From: Bacillota bacterium
GTDB lineage: Bacteria; Bacillota; Clostridia; Lachnospirales; Lachnospiraceae
DNA length: 64,000 nt
Reading direction: 5' to 3'
Assembly: GCA_023414875.1 (NCBI GenBank)
Contig: JAEZMV010000016.1
Coordinates: 1 to 64,000, forward strand
How positions within the stretch are numbered: position 1 is the first letter of the stretch; each line of letters opens with the position of its first letter. The translations under genes and the position numbers were made by a program. Shown one piece after another: positions 7,330 to 16,731 of the stretch. The notes below the pieces were generated by a model that was not told where the DNA came from, did no database searches, and saw only the letters and a program-made list of their open reading frames with translations.

Positions 7330-9000
7330 CTAGAACAATCCTGTAATCCTTCCACTCTCATCTACATCAATTCCTTCCGCCGCCGGTACCTTAGGAAGTC
7401 CTGGCATCGTCATAACGGTTCCTGTGATTGCTACTACAAAGCCAGCTCCTGCAGATACATATACCTCACGAATGTTTATCGTGAAGCCGGTAGGTCTGCC
7501 AAGCCTCGTTGCATCATCAGATAGGGAATATTGATTCTTTGCCATACAGATTGGTAACTCTTTATAACCCAAGGCTTCAATTGTCTTGATCGCACTCTCA
7601 GCAGCCGGGTCATAGGTTACACCCTCTGCTCCGTAGATTTCCTTGGCGATTGTTTCGATCTTTTCTTTTATTGATAAATCAACATCATATATCGGCTTAT
7701 AATAACTTTCTTTGGTTTCCATTGTTGAGATAACCTTCTTAGCCAGATCCAGTCCGCCTTCACCGCCCTTTTCCCATACTTCGCACAAGGAAAATTCGCA
7801 ACCACGGCTTTCACAGAACTCCTTCACATATTGTAGTTCGGCATCGGAATCGGTTACAAAACGATTTAAGCTAACGACAACCGGAACTCCGAATTTTTGG
7901 AGATTCTCTATATGCTTCTCAAGATTAACAATTCCCGATTTCAAGGCCGCCAGGTTTTCCTTAGAAAGCTCTGTTTTTAATACTCCGCCGTTATATTTTA
8001 GGGCTCTGACAGTAGCAACAAGTACAACCGCATCGGGCTTTAAGCCTGCCATTCGGCATTTGATATCCAGGAATTTCTCAGCTCCGAGATCGGCTCCGAA
8101 GCCTGCCTCTGTAACTACCACATCGGCTAACTTTAACGCTGTTTTGGTTGCTCTTACGCTGTTGCAGCCATGAGCGATATTAGCAAAGGGTCCACCATGA
8201 ACAATCGCAGGAGTATTTTCAAGCGTTTGAATTAAATTCGGTTTCATGGCATCCTTAAGTAAGGCTGCCATCGCACCTACTGCATTTATTTGCTTTGCGG
8301 TTATTGGCTTACCATCATAGGTATAAGCCACTACAATTCTTCCCAAACGTTTCTTCAGATCCTTCATATTATCAGCTAGACATAGGACTGCCATAATTTC
8401 AGAAGCAACTGTTATAATAAAATGATCTTCTCTCACAATTCCATCCGCTTTACGTCCCAGACCAACCACAATATTACGAAGAACTCTATCATTCATATCA
8501 ACACAGCGCTTCCATACGATCTGGTTAGTATCAATATCCAGTGCATTACCCTGCTGGATATGATTGTCCAACATCGCAGCCAGCAAATTATTCGCTGAAG
8601 TAATTGCATGGAAATCTCCGGTAAAATGTAAATTCAAATCCTCCATCGGAACTACCTGAGCATATCCTCCTCCGGCCGCGCCTCCTTTGATGCCAAAGCA
8701 GGGACCAAGGGAAGGTTCACGAAGTGCAATTACAGATTTTACCTTCATAAGACCTAAAGCCTGGCCGAGACCAACCGTTGTCGTTGTCTTACCTTCTCCG
8801 GCAGGTGTTGGATTTATTGCCGTAACCAATACCAGCTTTCCATCAGAGTTCTTCTTTACTTTTTCCCATAATTCATCCGAAAGTTTCGCTTTATATTTAC
8901 CGTAGAATTCTAAATCCTCCTCCGAAATATTCAACTGTGTGGCAACTTCCTTAATATGCTTTAATTTTGCCTCCTGTGCAATCTGGATATCTGATTTCAT
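7330..9000 (-). CDS. fhs: Formate-tetrahydrofolate ligase
   Basis: The enzyme forms 10-formyl-tetrahydrofolate from formate, ATP and tetrahydrofolate. It feeds one-carbon units into purine synthesis and, in acetogens, the methyl branch of the Wood-Ljungdahl pathway. The 556-residue protein is full length. It has the ATP loop T-P-A-G-E-G-K-T-T-T near residue 66, the E-P-S-L-G-P block with G-G-A-A-G-G-G-Y, and the conserved H-G-G-P-F-A-N-I-A-H-G motif near 275. ATG 9000 is preceded by AGGCAGGG. No other Wood-Ljungdahl genes are in the window, so it most likely serves biosynthesis here. Confidence 0.97.
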   Translation of the reverse strand: MKSDIQIAQEAKLKHIKEVATQLNISEEDLEFYGKYKAKLSDELWEKVKKNSDGKLVLVTAINPTPAGEGKTTTTVGLGQALGLMKVKSVIALREPSLGPCFGIKGGAAGGGYAQVVPMEDLNLHFTGDFHAITSANNLLAAMLDNHIQQGNALDIDTNQIVWKRCVDMNDRVLRNIVVGLGRKADGIVREDHFIITVASEIMAVLCLADNMKDLKKRLGRIVVAYTYDGKPITAKQINAVGAMAALLKDAMKPNLIQTLENTPAIVHGGPFANIAHGCNSVRATKTALKLADVVVTEAGFGADLGAEKFLDIKCRMAGLKPDAVVLVATVRALKYNGGVLKTELSKENLAALKSGIVNLEKHIENLQKFGVPVVVSLNRFVTDSDAELQYVKEFCESRGCEFSLCEVWEKGGEGGLDLAKKVISTMETKESYYKPIYDVDLSIKEKIETIAKEIYGAEGVTYDPAAESAIKTIEALGYKELPICMAKNQYSLSDDATRLGRPTGFTINIREVYVSAGAGFVVAITGTVMTMPGLPKVPAAEGIDVDESGRITGLF

Positions 9001-9491
9001 TTGTGTACCCTGCCTTTCACAATGTTATATTAATTTTTTTACTTTACAATTTCCTATCATATATCAGCCTGTAATAATATTCCTGAAGTTGTATTTGTAA
9101 AACATTCTGAACCTCAATATAATTTGCATTCACCGTATCTAATGAGATAGATACTAATTACTATGTTTCGATAATCTATACCTCCATTCGGATATATGAT
9201 TACTTATTATGATAATTATACAGGATTTTTACATCTTTTATCAAGAAAAAATTCAATACGAAAAAAATCACTTGCGTTATGAAATCAGATAGATATATAC
9301 TATTGATAATAATTTTATAAAAAACAAGTAATTATTTCATAATACCCATGCAATTAACATAACATTCCAAATTTGTTTATTAAGAATATAGTAAAATAGA
9401 TCGATTTTTGAATTTTTATCAAAGTATAAATGTTATATTAATTCTTATAAAACAATCAACTTACTAAACGCAGATAGGAAAGGATACTCCC
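9001..9491. other. Divergent intergenic region fhs / HAD phosphatase
   Basis: A 491-base AT-rich gap between two divergent genes. It must contain promoters for both, but no -35/-10 pair stood out enough to call, and I found no open frame with a ribosome binding site, no strong hairpin and no riboswitch consensus. Confidence 0.5.
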
Positions 9492-10136
9492 ATGAAATAT
9501 AATACCGTGATTTTTGATTTAGATGGAACCTTATTAAATACCCTTGATGATCTTAGGGATAGCTTGAATGATATCCTCACACAAAAAGGTTACGAACCCA
9601 GGAGTATCGAGGATGTCAAACGTTTTGTAGGTAATGGAGTTAGAAATCTGGTTCGTCTGTCAGTGCCTGAACATTGCAGTGATGATGAAGTCACTCTGAT
9701 TCTTGAAGAATTTAAGGAAAACTATAAGCATAATATGCAGAACAAAACCCGTCCCTATAATGGTATTATGGAGTTACTATTAGACCTATACCGTTTTAAC
9801 TATAAGCTTGCTATTGTTTCAAATAAATATGATTCTGCTGTAAAAGAATTATCCAGGACTTATTTTGGTGATTTGATTCCGGTTGCTATTGGAGAAACCG
9901 CTGAGATTAAACGTAAACCAGCTCCCGACAGTATCTTCACCGCTATTAAGGAATTAGGTTCTGATCTGAGTTCAACCATATTAGTCGGGGATTCCGAGAC
10001 TGACGTTCAAACTGCTAAAAATGCAGGCATCCCATGCATCGGCGTAACCTGGGGGTTTCGTTGCAGGGAGGTATTAAGATCGGAAGGTGCTGATTATCTG
10101 ATTGATACCCCAAAGGAATTACTAACATTAATATAA
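9492..10136 (+). CDS. HAD-superfamily phosphatase (phosphoglycolate phosphatase-like)
   Basis: A 214-residue haloacid-dehalogenase hydrolase. Motif I D-L-D-G-T is at residues 10-14, with the first Asp as nucleophile. A helical cap domain covers about 15-85, followed by motif II (S-N) near 115, motif III Lys in K-R-K-P near 140, and motif IV G-D-S-E-T-D near 170. This is the Gph/PpaX arrangement, active on small phosphate esters such as 2-phosphoglycolate or pyrophosphate; the actual substrate is not determined by sequence. ATG 9492 follows AGGAAAGGA. It is a single-gene transcript ending at a strong terminator. Confidence 0.88.
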   Translation: MKYNTVIFDLDGTLLNTLDDLRDSLNDILTQKGYEPRSIEDVKRFVGNGVRNLVRLSVPEHCSDDEVTLILEEFKENYKHNMQNKTRPYNGIMELLLDLYRFNYKLAIVSNKYDSAVKELSRTYFGDLIPVAIGETAEIKRKPAPDSIFTAIKELGSDLSSTILVGDSETDVQTAKNAGIPCIGVTWGFRCREVLRSEGADYLIDTPKELLTLI

Positions 10137-10163
10137 CCAAATAATAATCCGTATTCTTTTTCT

Positions 10164-10197
10164 ATAAAGGGGCTGTTTATACGCCCCTGTTTTTTTC
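10164..10197 (+). terminator. Terminator of the HAD phosphatase gene
   Basis: A GC-rich stem AGGGGC/GCCCCT (10168-10173 with 10183-10188) is followed by GTTTTTTT. This is a textbook intrinsic terminator on the plus strand. Confidence 0.85.
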
Positions 10198-10216
10198 AAT
10201 ACCTTATTCTTTACTA

Positions 10217-11131
10217 TCATTCATTACTCAATTCATTGACTATGAATTTCAAATAAAGTTCTACAATATTAATCTCTGAACATTGGTACAGCATCCTTGA
10301 ACCAACTACATCCTCAATCTCGTTAAATATCAATTCTCCCTCGTCCCCTATAATAAAATCAATACCCACCAGTCCGAATTCAAATTGATCTATGATGCGA
10401 TGAACGATATCTTTCTCCTTTTCGGAAAGGTGGTATATGCAGACCTCTCCGCCAAGAGAAAAGTTTGACTTAAATCCATCCCTTGCTGTTCGAAGTACTG
10501 CGGCAACTATCTCATTTCCGATGACATACACCCTCATATCCTGATACCTACTACCTGTCAATGGCTGTACTACTACATCGGAGCTACCCAGCCCCTCTTC
10601 TATGTTTCTAAAGATTTCCTCCGTATTAACAACTCTTTCTTTAACCCCTTCTTCTAATACTATTTCTTTTGCTTGCCCTCCAACCAGAAACACCTGGCTT
10701 CCGCCATGTCCATCCACTGCTTTGATTACCGTCGGCTTCTGTATATCTGATAGAATTTCCTTCACCTGTTGGTTACGGATAAAGGTTGAATCAACCATTT
10801 TAATTCCCGTCTTTACAAGATATTGATAGGTCTTCGCCTTATCATTACACACTTCAGATACGAATGAGTTATTAAAAACTCGGATACCCATAAGCTCCAA
10901 TTGCTTACTCAGCAGAGGATAAATCGAACGGCAGATCACAAAATCCGGGGAGACAACCTCCTGCCTTCGATAAGCTAGAAACCAGCGGCTCTCCTTTACT
11001 CCAAACTCCAACTCTTCAACCAGAATAAGCTTGACTTCAATGTCAAGCTTAGAACCTTCTTCTATATAATACTGTATATACTGCCGATTATAGTCGGCGG
11101 CTTCTCTGTTATAAATTATCCAAGCAATCAT
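10217..11131 (-). CDS. ATP-grasp ligase, RimK-like (copy A)
   Basis: A 304-residue ATP-grasp protein, the fold that joins a carboxylate to an amine or thiol through an acyl-phosphate. The N-terminal pre-ATP-grasp domain spans about 1-110. Nucleotide-binding elements follow: V-I-K-A-V-D-G-H-G-G-S near 140, and the D-M-R-V-Y-V-I block near 205. The last metal-binding motif reads N-E-I-E-D where RimK relatives and the neighbour at 13143 have E-V-N, so a usual Asn ligand is Glu here. It is probably the second gene of a pair with that neighbour, now split by an IS3 element. Acceptor substrate unknown. Confidence 0.8.
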   Translation of the reverse strand: MIAWIIYNREAADYNRQYIQYYIEEGSKLDIEVKLILVEELEFGVKESRWFLAYRRQEVVSPDFVICRSIYPLLSKQLELMGIRVFNNSFVSEVCNDKAKTYQYLVKTGIKMVDSTFIRNQQVKEILSDIQKPTVIKAVDGHGGSQVFLVGGQAKEIVLEEGVKERVVNTEEIFRNIEEGLGSSDVVVQPLTGSRYQDMRVYVIGNEIVAAVLRTARDGFKSNFSLGGEVCIYHLSEKEKDIVHRIIDQFEFGLVGIDFIIGDEGELIFNEIEDVVGSRMLYQCSEINIVELYLKFIVNELSNE

Positions 11132-11156
11132 GTGATCACCGCTCTCAAGAGTATTC

Positions 11157-11233
11157 CGTATTTATTACTTATTACTTTTTTTTATTGTTTATTATTTATT
11201 GCTTATTATTTATTGTCAATTATTTATTATTAT
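11157..11233. repeat. TTATTATTT-type simple-sequence tract
   Basis: About 75 bases made almost only of interleaved TTATT and TATTTATTG units upstream of the ATP-grasp gene, next to the left end of the IS3 element. It is non-coding and typical of slippage. Confidence 0.7.
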
Positions 11234-11420
11234 GAAAATTAAATATGTGTTAACCTATAATGTACCCATAACTGTGGACACATTATTTAGTGGAGACCTT
11301 TCTTTCAGACATCCTTACTAAATAGATCCTTAATTATGGACACTGTGCATCTATTGTTCCCTTTTTCTTGGACACTTCCTTTTGTTCATGGTATTCTTAA
11401 TTCAGAACAGGAGGAGTATC

Positions 11421-11840
11421 ATGAGCAGAAATCAGTTTACTGATGAGCAAATGCAGTTACTACGTCAAAATCCATACACTCACAGCGTTACTAGGACTAG
11501 ATTATCCTTTACCAAAAAGTTCAAGGAAATCTTCCACGCTGAATACCAGGCAGGAGAATTTCCAAGACAGATCCTAATAGACCATGGTTATGATCCTGAA
11601 CTCCTTGGTGATAACCGGATAGGGGGCATTGCTAACCGCATTCAGGAACAATACAAAAAACACGGTGAGTTTCACGAAGGTCATGCTTCTCACAGATTGG
11701 TAAAATTAAATACATTGACATCTAATAAACCCACATCTGAAAAAGATGAATTAAAGCAGCTCAAGCATGAAGTCGATTATCTGAAACAGGAAGTTGAGTT
11801 TTTAAAAAAAATTTCCTTGATCAGAACTACAAAGAAGTAG
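11421..11840 (+). CDS. IS3-family transposase OrfA
   Basis: The 139-residue protein has an N-terminal DNA-binding half with helix-turn-helix character. The C-terminal leucine-zipper helix (D-E-L-K-Q-L-K-H-E-V-D-Y-L-K) is typical of IS3 OrfA proteins, which bind the ends and regulate transposition. ATG 11421 has AGGAGG 7 bases upstream; the open frame extends further upstream without a better start. A run of eight A near the end (11804-11811) is the likely site for -1 frameshifting into orfB. Confidence 0.88.
   Translation: MSRNQFTDEQMQLLRQNPYTHSVTRTRLSFTKKFKEIFHAEYQAGEFPRQILIDHGYDPELLGDNRIGGIANRIQEQYKKHGEFHEGHASHRLVKLNTLTSNKPTSEKDELKQLKHEVDYLKQEVEFLKKISLIRTTKK
11804..11811 (+). other. Probable -1 ribosomal frameshift site of the IS3 transposase
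   Basis: Eight consecutive A preceded by GTTTTT lie 29 bases before the orfA stop. OrfB is in the -1 frame, and that frame is open from here through the orfB ATG at 11852 (it reads N-F-L-D-Q-N-Y-K-E-V-G-A-W-L before M). OrfB has no visible ribosome binding site of its own. Both facts fit production of a fused OrfAB transposase by slippage. Confidence 0.65.
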
Positions 11841-11851
11841 GTGCATGGCTC

Positions 11852-12868
11852 ATGAACGATTCTTCTTGTGTATTCGAAATCATCTACAATACGATACAGC
11901 TAAGCAATAATTCTCTTTCTGTTAAGGAGCTTTGCTCCATAGCAAATGTGTCGCGGAGTGGTTATTATGCCTGGGTAAAAGCAGCTCTCACTCGTGAACT
12001 TCAGGAACAAAAAGATCATGAAGATTTCGATCTGATTCTGGTTGCCTACAAGATGCATGGCTATACCAAAGGAGCCAGAGGCATCTATATGGCCTTGATA
12101 CATATGGATCCGCCGGTAATCATGAATCTTAAAAAGATTCGTAGGTTGATGGATAAATTTCATCTTTCCTGTCCTTACCGTGGCCCTAATCCTTATAAAA
12201 GGATGGCGAAGGCGCTCAAAACGAGTACTGTCGCAGATAACCTACTCCAGCGTGAGTTCGAATGTTATGGTCAAAGAATGGTTTTGTTAACAGATATAAC
12301 CTATCTCCCCTATAACGGAACCTTTGCTTATCTATCTACTATCCTGGATGCTTTCACCAAGCAGATACTTTCATATGTGCTGAGCAACTCTCTGGAAGTG
12401 GACTTCGTAGTCGAAACTGTTAATAAACTGATTGAAGATCATGGTATCTCGCTACATGCAGAAACCATTGTCCACAGTGATCAAGGCTGTCACTATACTA
12501 GTCATAGTTTTATAAATATCCTTTATGACAAAAAGCTTCGCCAATCTATGTCGCGTCGTGGCAACTGTTGGGATAATGCTCCACAGGAAAGCTTCTTCGG
12601 ACATATGAAGGATCACATCATAGCAAAATTGGCTGAATGCATAGAGTTTGCCGAAGTCCAGGTCATCATTGATGACTACATGGATTATTACAACAATCGG
12701 CGTTATCAATGGCATCTTGCTAAGCTTGCACCTAATGAGTTTTACAAATTTGTTACCACAGGCGAATATCCGTTAGATGTTTCCAACGTGCCTGCCTTAC
12801 CGGTTATAGTCAAAAAGCCGGAGGAACTTGGTGTTAAGGCAGAGCAAAAAGATACTAAAAACCAATAA
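11852..12868 (+). CDS. IS3-family transposase OrfB (DDE integrase)
   Basis: The 338-residue protein has an HTH-21-like region near residue 25-60, then the rve integrase core. The catalytic triad is visible as D in L-L-T-D-I-T-Y (near 150), D in H-S-D-Q-G (near 210) and E in N-A-P-Q-E-S-F-F-G (near 247), with the usual D-D-35-E spacing. The C-terminal Y-Y-N-x-R-R-Y-Q motif is also typical. The coding frame is intact. It is most likely made as an OrfAB fusion through the A8 slip site. Confidence 0.93.
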   Translation: MNDSSCVFEIIYNTIQLSNNSLSVKELCSIANVSRSGYYAWVKAALTRELQEQKDHEDFDLILVAYKMHGYTKGARGIYMALIHMDPPVIMNLKKIRRLMDKFHLSCPYRGPNPYKRMAKALKTSTVADNLLQREFECYGQRMVLLTDITYLPYNGTFAYLSTILDAFTKQILSYVLSNSLEVDFVVETVNKLIEDHGISLHAETIVHSDQGCHYTSHSFINILYDKKLRQSMSRRGNCWDNAPQESFFGHMKDHIIAKLAECIEFAEVQVIIDDYMDYYNNRRYQWHLAKLAPNEFYKFVTTGEYPLDVSNVPALPVIVKKPEELGVKAEQKDTKNQ

Positions 12869-13056
12869 ATTTCATAGAATACCATGTCATCAAAGGGGCT
12901 GTGTCTAAAACTGTGGATACACCCCACAATACAGTGTCTAAAATCAAGGTACTAGCTAAGTGAAGGTGTCCAAAAATCAGGTTCCTCTCTTTTTTAAAAT
13001 GTCCTTGACAAGGGGTACAGTTTAACCCTCTCATATAATATTATCAAATAATATAC

Positions 13057-13119
13057 TGTGTCTTTTTAACAATGTCTTTTTAACAGTGTCTTTTTAACAG
13101 TGTCTTTTTACAGTATCTT
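13057..13119. repeat. 14-bp tandem repeat upstream of the second ATP-grasp gene's end
   Basis: Four to five copies of TGTCTTTTTAACAG, the last ones shortened (TGTCTTTTTACAG, then TATCTT). It lies between the IS3 right end and the stop of the ATP-grasp gene ending at 13143 and is non-coding. Confidence 0.8.
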
Positions 13120-13142
13120 ATCCTGTTCTTATAATAATTCTA

Positions 13143-14015
13143 CTATCCTAGTAACTTTTCTTTGATATACTTCATAATAGCATCTGCCGCATTGACCCCC
13201 GTACTATCATAGATATTTTTAAAATGTGCATTGGAATTCACCTCACAGATAATAGGTTCATCCTTTTCTCCAAACAAAAGATCAACTCCTGCAAAATCAA
13301 GTCCTATGATTTCACAGCATTTTAGGGCAATCTCACATTGCTCCTTGGTCGGCTGATATGCTTTCATCCTGCCTCCGATTGATAAATTAGCACGAAAATC
13401 TCCATTATCCGAATAGCGATACATTGCTGCTATTACCTGATTACCGACCACCTGCAGACGAATATCTCTTCCAAAGCTGGATTTAATGAATTCCTGAAAT
13501 ATCATTGACTTAGTACCGATAAGCTGTACCTGCTCCAGTAACTCCTCCTCCTTATGCACCAGATAGACCTGTTGTCCGAAGGAGCCAAAGCTTTCTTTCA
13601 CAACCATAGGAAACCCTAATGCTTTTACTACATTCGGTAGAAATTTGTAATTGGAATAGCCAATGTTATCAAAGGTTTTAGGTGCCAGAACAGTCCTTGG
13701 CATGGCTAAACCACTGTTCATCAAGGTTAAATGCGTTAAGGCCTTATCATCACAGATTTCAATTGCTTTTGAAGAATTGAACACCGGATAACCTAGCTTC
13801 TCCAGATAATAAGCTAATTTGATATCCTTGTCCCAAAACAGAATAAAGTCAGCAAGCTTATCCCTTTGATCACTGTTAATATCAATCATAAGCTCCGCAT
13901 TCGTCTTTAGCTGCAGGTTAATATTACTCTTTTTTCCAGCTTCCAGTAACCATTGATGGATTTCATTAAATTTATTCGTGTATAAAAATTCATTCACTAC
14001 TAAGATACCGGTCAT
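13143..14015 (-). CDS. ATP-grasp ligase, RimK-like (copy B)
   Basis: A 290-residue ATP-grasp protein homologous along its length to the copy at 10217. It has the N-terminal domain (1-105), a glycine loop K-E-S-F-G-S-F-G-Q-Q-V near 140, the R-D-I-R-L-Q-V-V block near 195, and a canonical closing metal motif C-E-V-N-S-N-A-H-F near 260. RimK relatives add glutamate or similar residues to peptide or protein C-termini or to small molecules; the substrate here is unknown. Start ATG 14015 has TAAGGA 5 bases upstream; an ATG at 14033 in the same frame has no such site. It lies 141 bases behind ftsK and may share its transcript. Confidence 0.78.
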   Translation of the reverse strand: MTGILVVNEFLYTNKFNEIHQWLLEAGKKSNINLQLKTNAELMIDINSDQRDKLADFILFWDKDIKLAYYLEKLGYPVFNSSKAIEICDDKALTHLTLMNSGLAMPRTVLAPKTFDNIGYSNYKFLPNVVKALGFPMVVKESFGSFGQQVYLVHKEEELLEQVQLIGTKSMIFQEFIKSSFGRDIRLQVVGNQVIAAMYRYSDNGDFRANLSIGGRMKAYQPTKEQCEIALKCCEIIGLDFAGVDLLFGEKDEPIICEVNSNAHFKNIYDSTGVNAADAIMKYIKEKLLG

Positions 14016-14156
14016 ATGCTTCCTTACTTTCATGCTTTTTCTGATTGGATTGTCAAAAGGTCATTTGCTTTGTATCCTTAGTAAATTGATAGTGGACCTT
14101 TTTACACCCTAATCTTATTCTATAGGTAAAGTATTACCAGGAAAGGTTGTAGCCTT

Positions 14157-16715
14157 TCAATACTCTTCAAGATATTGTTCGAATTGTTCAATTGACATTA
14201 GTACCTTTCTGGGTTTAGTCCCTTCCTCCGGGCCAACTACTCCTGCCTCTGCTAATTGATCCATAATTCTTGCGGCACGGTTAAAGCCAATCTTATAAAC
14301 CCTCTGGAGCATTCCAATGGAAGCCTTGTCCTTCTCAATGATAAACTTCCCTGCTTCTGAAAAATATTCATCTCGATCATCACCACTTTGACCTTGCAGC
14401 ATGCTCTCTGCTGATTTTGCATTGTTGATTTTCTCATGTATATCATCGCTGTAGATGGCTTCATTATTATTCTTTTTTAAGAATTCAACCACCGAGCTTA
14501 CTTCCTTGTCACTGACAAACGCACCTTGAATACGTACCGGCTTTGGATATCCGGATGGGAAGAATAACATATCACCCTTTCCAAGTAGTTTCTCTGCTCC
14601 TGAACCATCAATGATTGTACGGGAATCGATAGCAGAGGAAACGGCAAATGCTATTCTGGACGGAATATTTGCTTTAATTAAGCCAGTGATTACATTTACG
14701 GACGGTCTTTGTGTAGCAATAATCAAGTGGATACCGGCCGCTCGTGCTAACTGAGCCAAACGACAGATCGCATCTTCTACTTCCCCGGGTGCAACCATCA
14801 TCAAATCAGCTAACTCGTCCACGATAATAACAATTTGTGGAAGCTTTTGAATGTTTTCATCATTTAAATAAGCAACTTCGGAAACCTTTTCGTTATAGCC
14901 CTTTAAATCCCTTGCTCCGACATCGGCAAATTTCTTATAGCGTTCCGTCATCTCCATAACTGCCCAGTTTAATGCGGCAGATGCTTTCTTTGGATCCGTC
15001 ACGACCGGAATTAACAGGTGAGGTATACCGTTATAAACATTTAACTCTACAACCTTTGGATCCACCATGATTAAACGGACATCCGAGGGGTTGGATTTAT
15101 ATAAAATACTCATAATCAAGGTATTGATACAAACTGATTTACCGGAACCCGTTGCACCTGCAATTAATAAATGGGGCATTTTAGCTATATCAGTTATAAT
15201 AGTCTGTCCCCCGATATCCTTACCAACAGCAAATGCAATATTGGAGGAATGACCAGAAAAATCCTTGCTTTCAATTAATTCTCGGAAGGTTACCATGGAA
15301 TTTTCTTTATTCGGAACCTCGATACCAACCGCTGCTTTTCCCGGAATCGGTGCTTCAATTCTAACATCCGATGCCGCCAGATTAAGCTTGATATCATCCG
15401 CAAGACTGGTAATCCTACTTACTTTTACACCTTGTTCCGGCTGTAACTCATATCTGGTTACGGCGGGTCCTACACTCACATTCGTAATAGTTACATGGAC
15501 ACCGAAACTATCCAAGGTACTTTGAAGCTTCATTGCAGTATCCTTCAAATCTCTGTCAGAATTCCCACCTTTATTTAATTTCGGCTTTGGAGCAGATAGC
15601 AAATTAAGCGGAGGGAATATGTATTCCTTTTGCTTTGTGACCTGAGATATTTCCAGATCCTCAGTCTCAGTAGTAACCTTTTCTTTTTTATGGGTTACCG
15701 GCTCAGGACGAGTCTCTTGTTGTGCCAGATTTGTTTCGGGTATGATTTCCTCTGCTTCCTCGTGATTTTCTTCCTCATTATGCTGCACACGCCCGAATTT
15801 ATTCCGCAGTTCTTCTTCATAGGTTGGTATCATGACCTGTTCAGCCTCTTCTGGCTTGTCATCAAACAGGTTATGAAAATTAAGCACAGGCAATTCCTGC
15901 TCTTCCTTACTTTTCTCTTTTTTTGCTTTTCGGTCCTTTAAATTAATTACAGTTTCCTTGCTGTCTTTATTCTCCGCAGACCCCTTCTTCGTATCCTGAG
16001 CAGCTTGCGTCGTTTGATCGATTACAAAGGTTTTAGCCGGTCTTCTGCCATAATCATAGTTCTTTGCTTCCGCAGCTATTTCTTCTTTTTCTTCCATACG
16101 AAGTCTCTGGTATTCTTTCCTCTCATCCAGAGATTTCTTACTCTTATTCGCGATATAAGTAAGAATTGCTTTACCGGTAATAATCGTAATTGTTATGAGC
16201 ATTACCGCAATCAGAATAACATAGGTAGCAACCGGATCAAACAATTCACAAAATAGCATGACAAAAATTCCACCGATAATACCACCACCGGTACGATTCT
16301 CGGAGGATTTCTTGTAATAATCAAGGATTCTCAAGCCCTCAGGGTTTGATGATATTGATATTAATTGAATGAGAGCCGCCAATGCAATTAAAAACACAAA
16401 CGCGCTAAGAATTTTCCTGCCCGCTTTCTTATTACCCTGGTTAGACAAATGAAATGCCGTGGTCAAAAAGATAATAAAGGGCAGAATATATGCCTCTAGG
16501 CCTATCAATCCAAAGGTAACGCTGCTCACCAGCTTACCAACCTTACCACTTAAGTCAAAATTACTTAAAAACAATAAAACTGATATGACCAATGCGATTA
16601 CCAGAATGATTTCATCCTGCATCGCTCCTTTTTCTTTCACATTATTTTGTTTTTTTAGGTTATTCTTTTTCTTCTGTGTATTCGATGGTTTTCTCGATTT
16701 ATGTTTGGGAGCCAT
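14157..16715 (-). CDS. ftsK: DNA translocase FtsK/SpoIIIE
   Basis: This hexameric ATP-driven DNA pump clears chromosomes from the division or sporulation septum. The 852-residue protein has four or five membrane segments within about residues 40-195 and a charged linker (about 200-380). The motor has Walker A G-A-T-G-S-G-K-S near 520 and Walker B I-V-D-E-L-A-D-L near 632. A C-terminal winged-helix gamma domain (about 780-850) reads KOPS-type sequences. ATG 16715 is used because GGAGGA lies 11 bases upstream; the longer frame starting at 16742 would include that site. In B. subtilis the sporulation paralogue spoIIIE sits at this same place after tepA-ylzJ. Confidence 0.95.
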   Translation of the reverse strand: MAPKHKSRKPSNTQKKKNNLKKQNNVKEKGAMQDEIILVIALVISVLLFLSNFDLSGKVGKLVSSVTFGLIGLEAYILPFIIFLTTAFHLSNQGNKKAGRKILSAFVFLIALAALIQLISISSNPEGLRILDYYKKSSENRTGGGIIGGIFVMLFCELFDPVATYVILIAVMLITITIITGKAILTYIANKSKKSLDERKEYQRLRMEEKEEIAAEAKNYDYGRRPAKTFVIDQTTQAAQDTKKGSAENKDSKETVINLKDRKAKKEKSKEEQELPVLNFHNLFDDKPEEAEQVMIPTYEEELRNKFGRVQHNEEENHEEAEEIIPETNLAQQETRPEPVTHKKEKVTTETEDLEISQVTKQKEYIFPPLNLLSAPKPKLNKGGNSDRDLKDTAMKLQSTLDSFGVHVTITNVSVGPAVTRYELQPEQGVKVSRITSLADDIKLNLAASDVRIEAPIPGKAAVGIEVPNKENSMVTFRELIESKDFSGHSSNIAFAVGKDIGGQTIITDIAKMPHLLIAGATGSGKSVCINTLIMSILYKSNPSDVRLIMVDPKVVELNVYNGIPHLLIPVVTDPKKASAALNWAVMEMTERYKKFADVGARDLKGYNEKVSEVAYLNDENIQKLPQIVIIVDELADLMMVAPGEVEDAICRLAQLARAAGIHLIIATQRPSVNVITGLIKANIPSRIAFAVSSAIDSRTIIDGSGAEKLLGKGDMLFFPSGYPKPVRIQGAFVSDKEVSSVVEFLKKNNNEAIYSDDIHEKINNAKSAESMLQGQSGDDRDEYFSEAGKFIIEKDKASIGMLQRVYKIGFNRAARIMDQLAEAGVVGPEEGTKPRKVLMSIEQFEQYLEEY

Positions 16716-16731
16716 TGGCTTAATTTCCTCC

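Larger units (their letters stand above)
11272..12975 (+). mobile_element. IS3-family insertion sequence
   Basis: The element holds two overlapping-frame genes (orfA and orfB). Its ends are imperfect inverted repeats: left TGGACACATTATTTAG (from about 11274) matches the reverse of the right end, TGGACACCTTCACTTAG (to about 12972). The GGACAC core recurs further inside both ends. I could not find a convincing target-site duplication, so the borders are accurate only to about 15 bases. It separates two ATP-grasp genes. Both genes look intact, so it may be active. Confidence 0.8.

Noticed and set aside
12452..12715. 87-codon frame antisense to the IS3 orfB
   Set aside because: Shadow of an intact transposase frame; no start signals.
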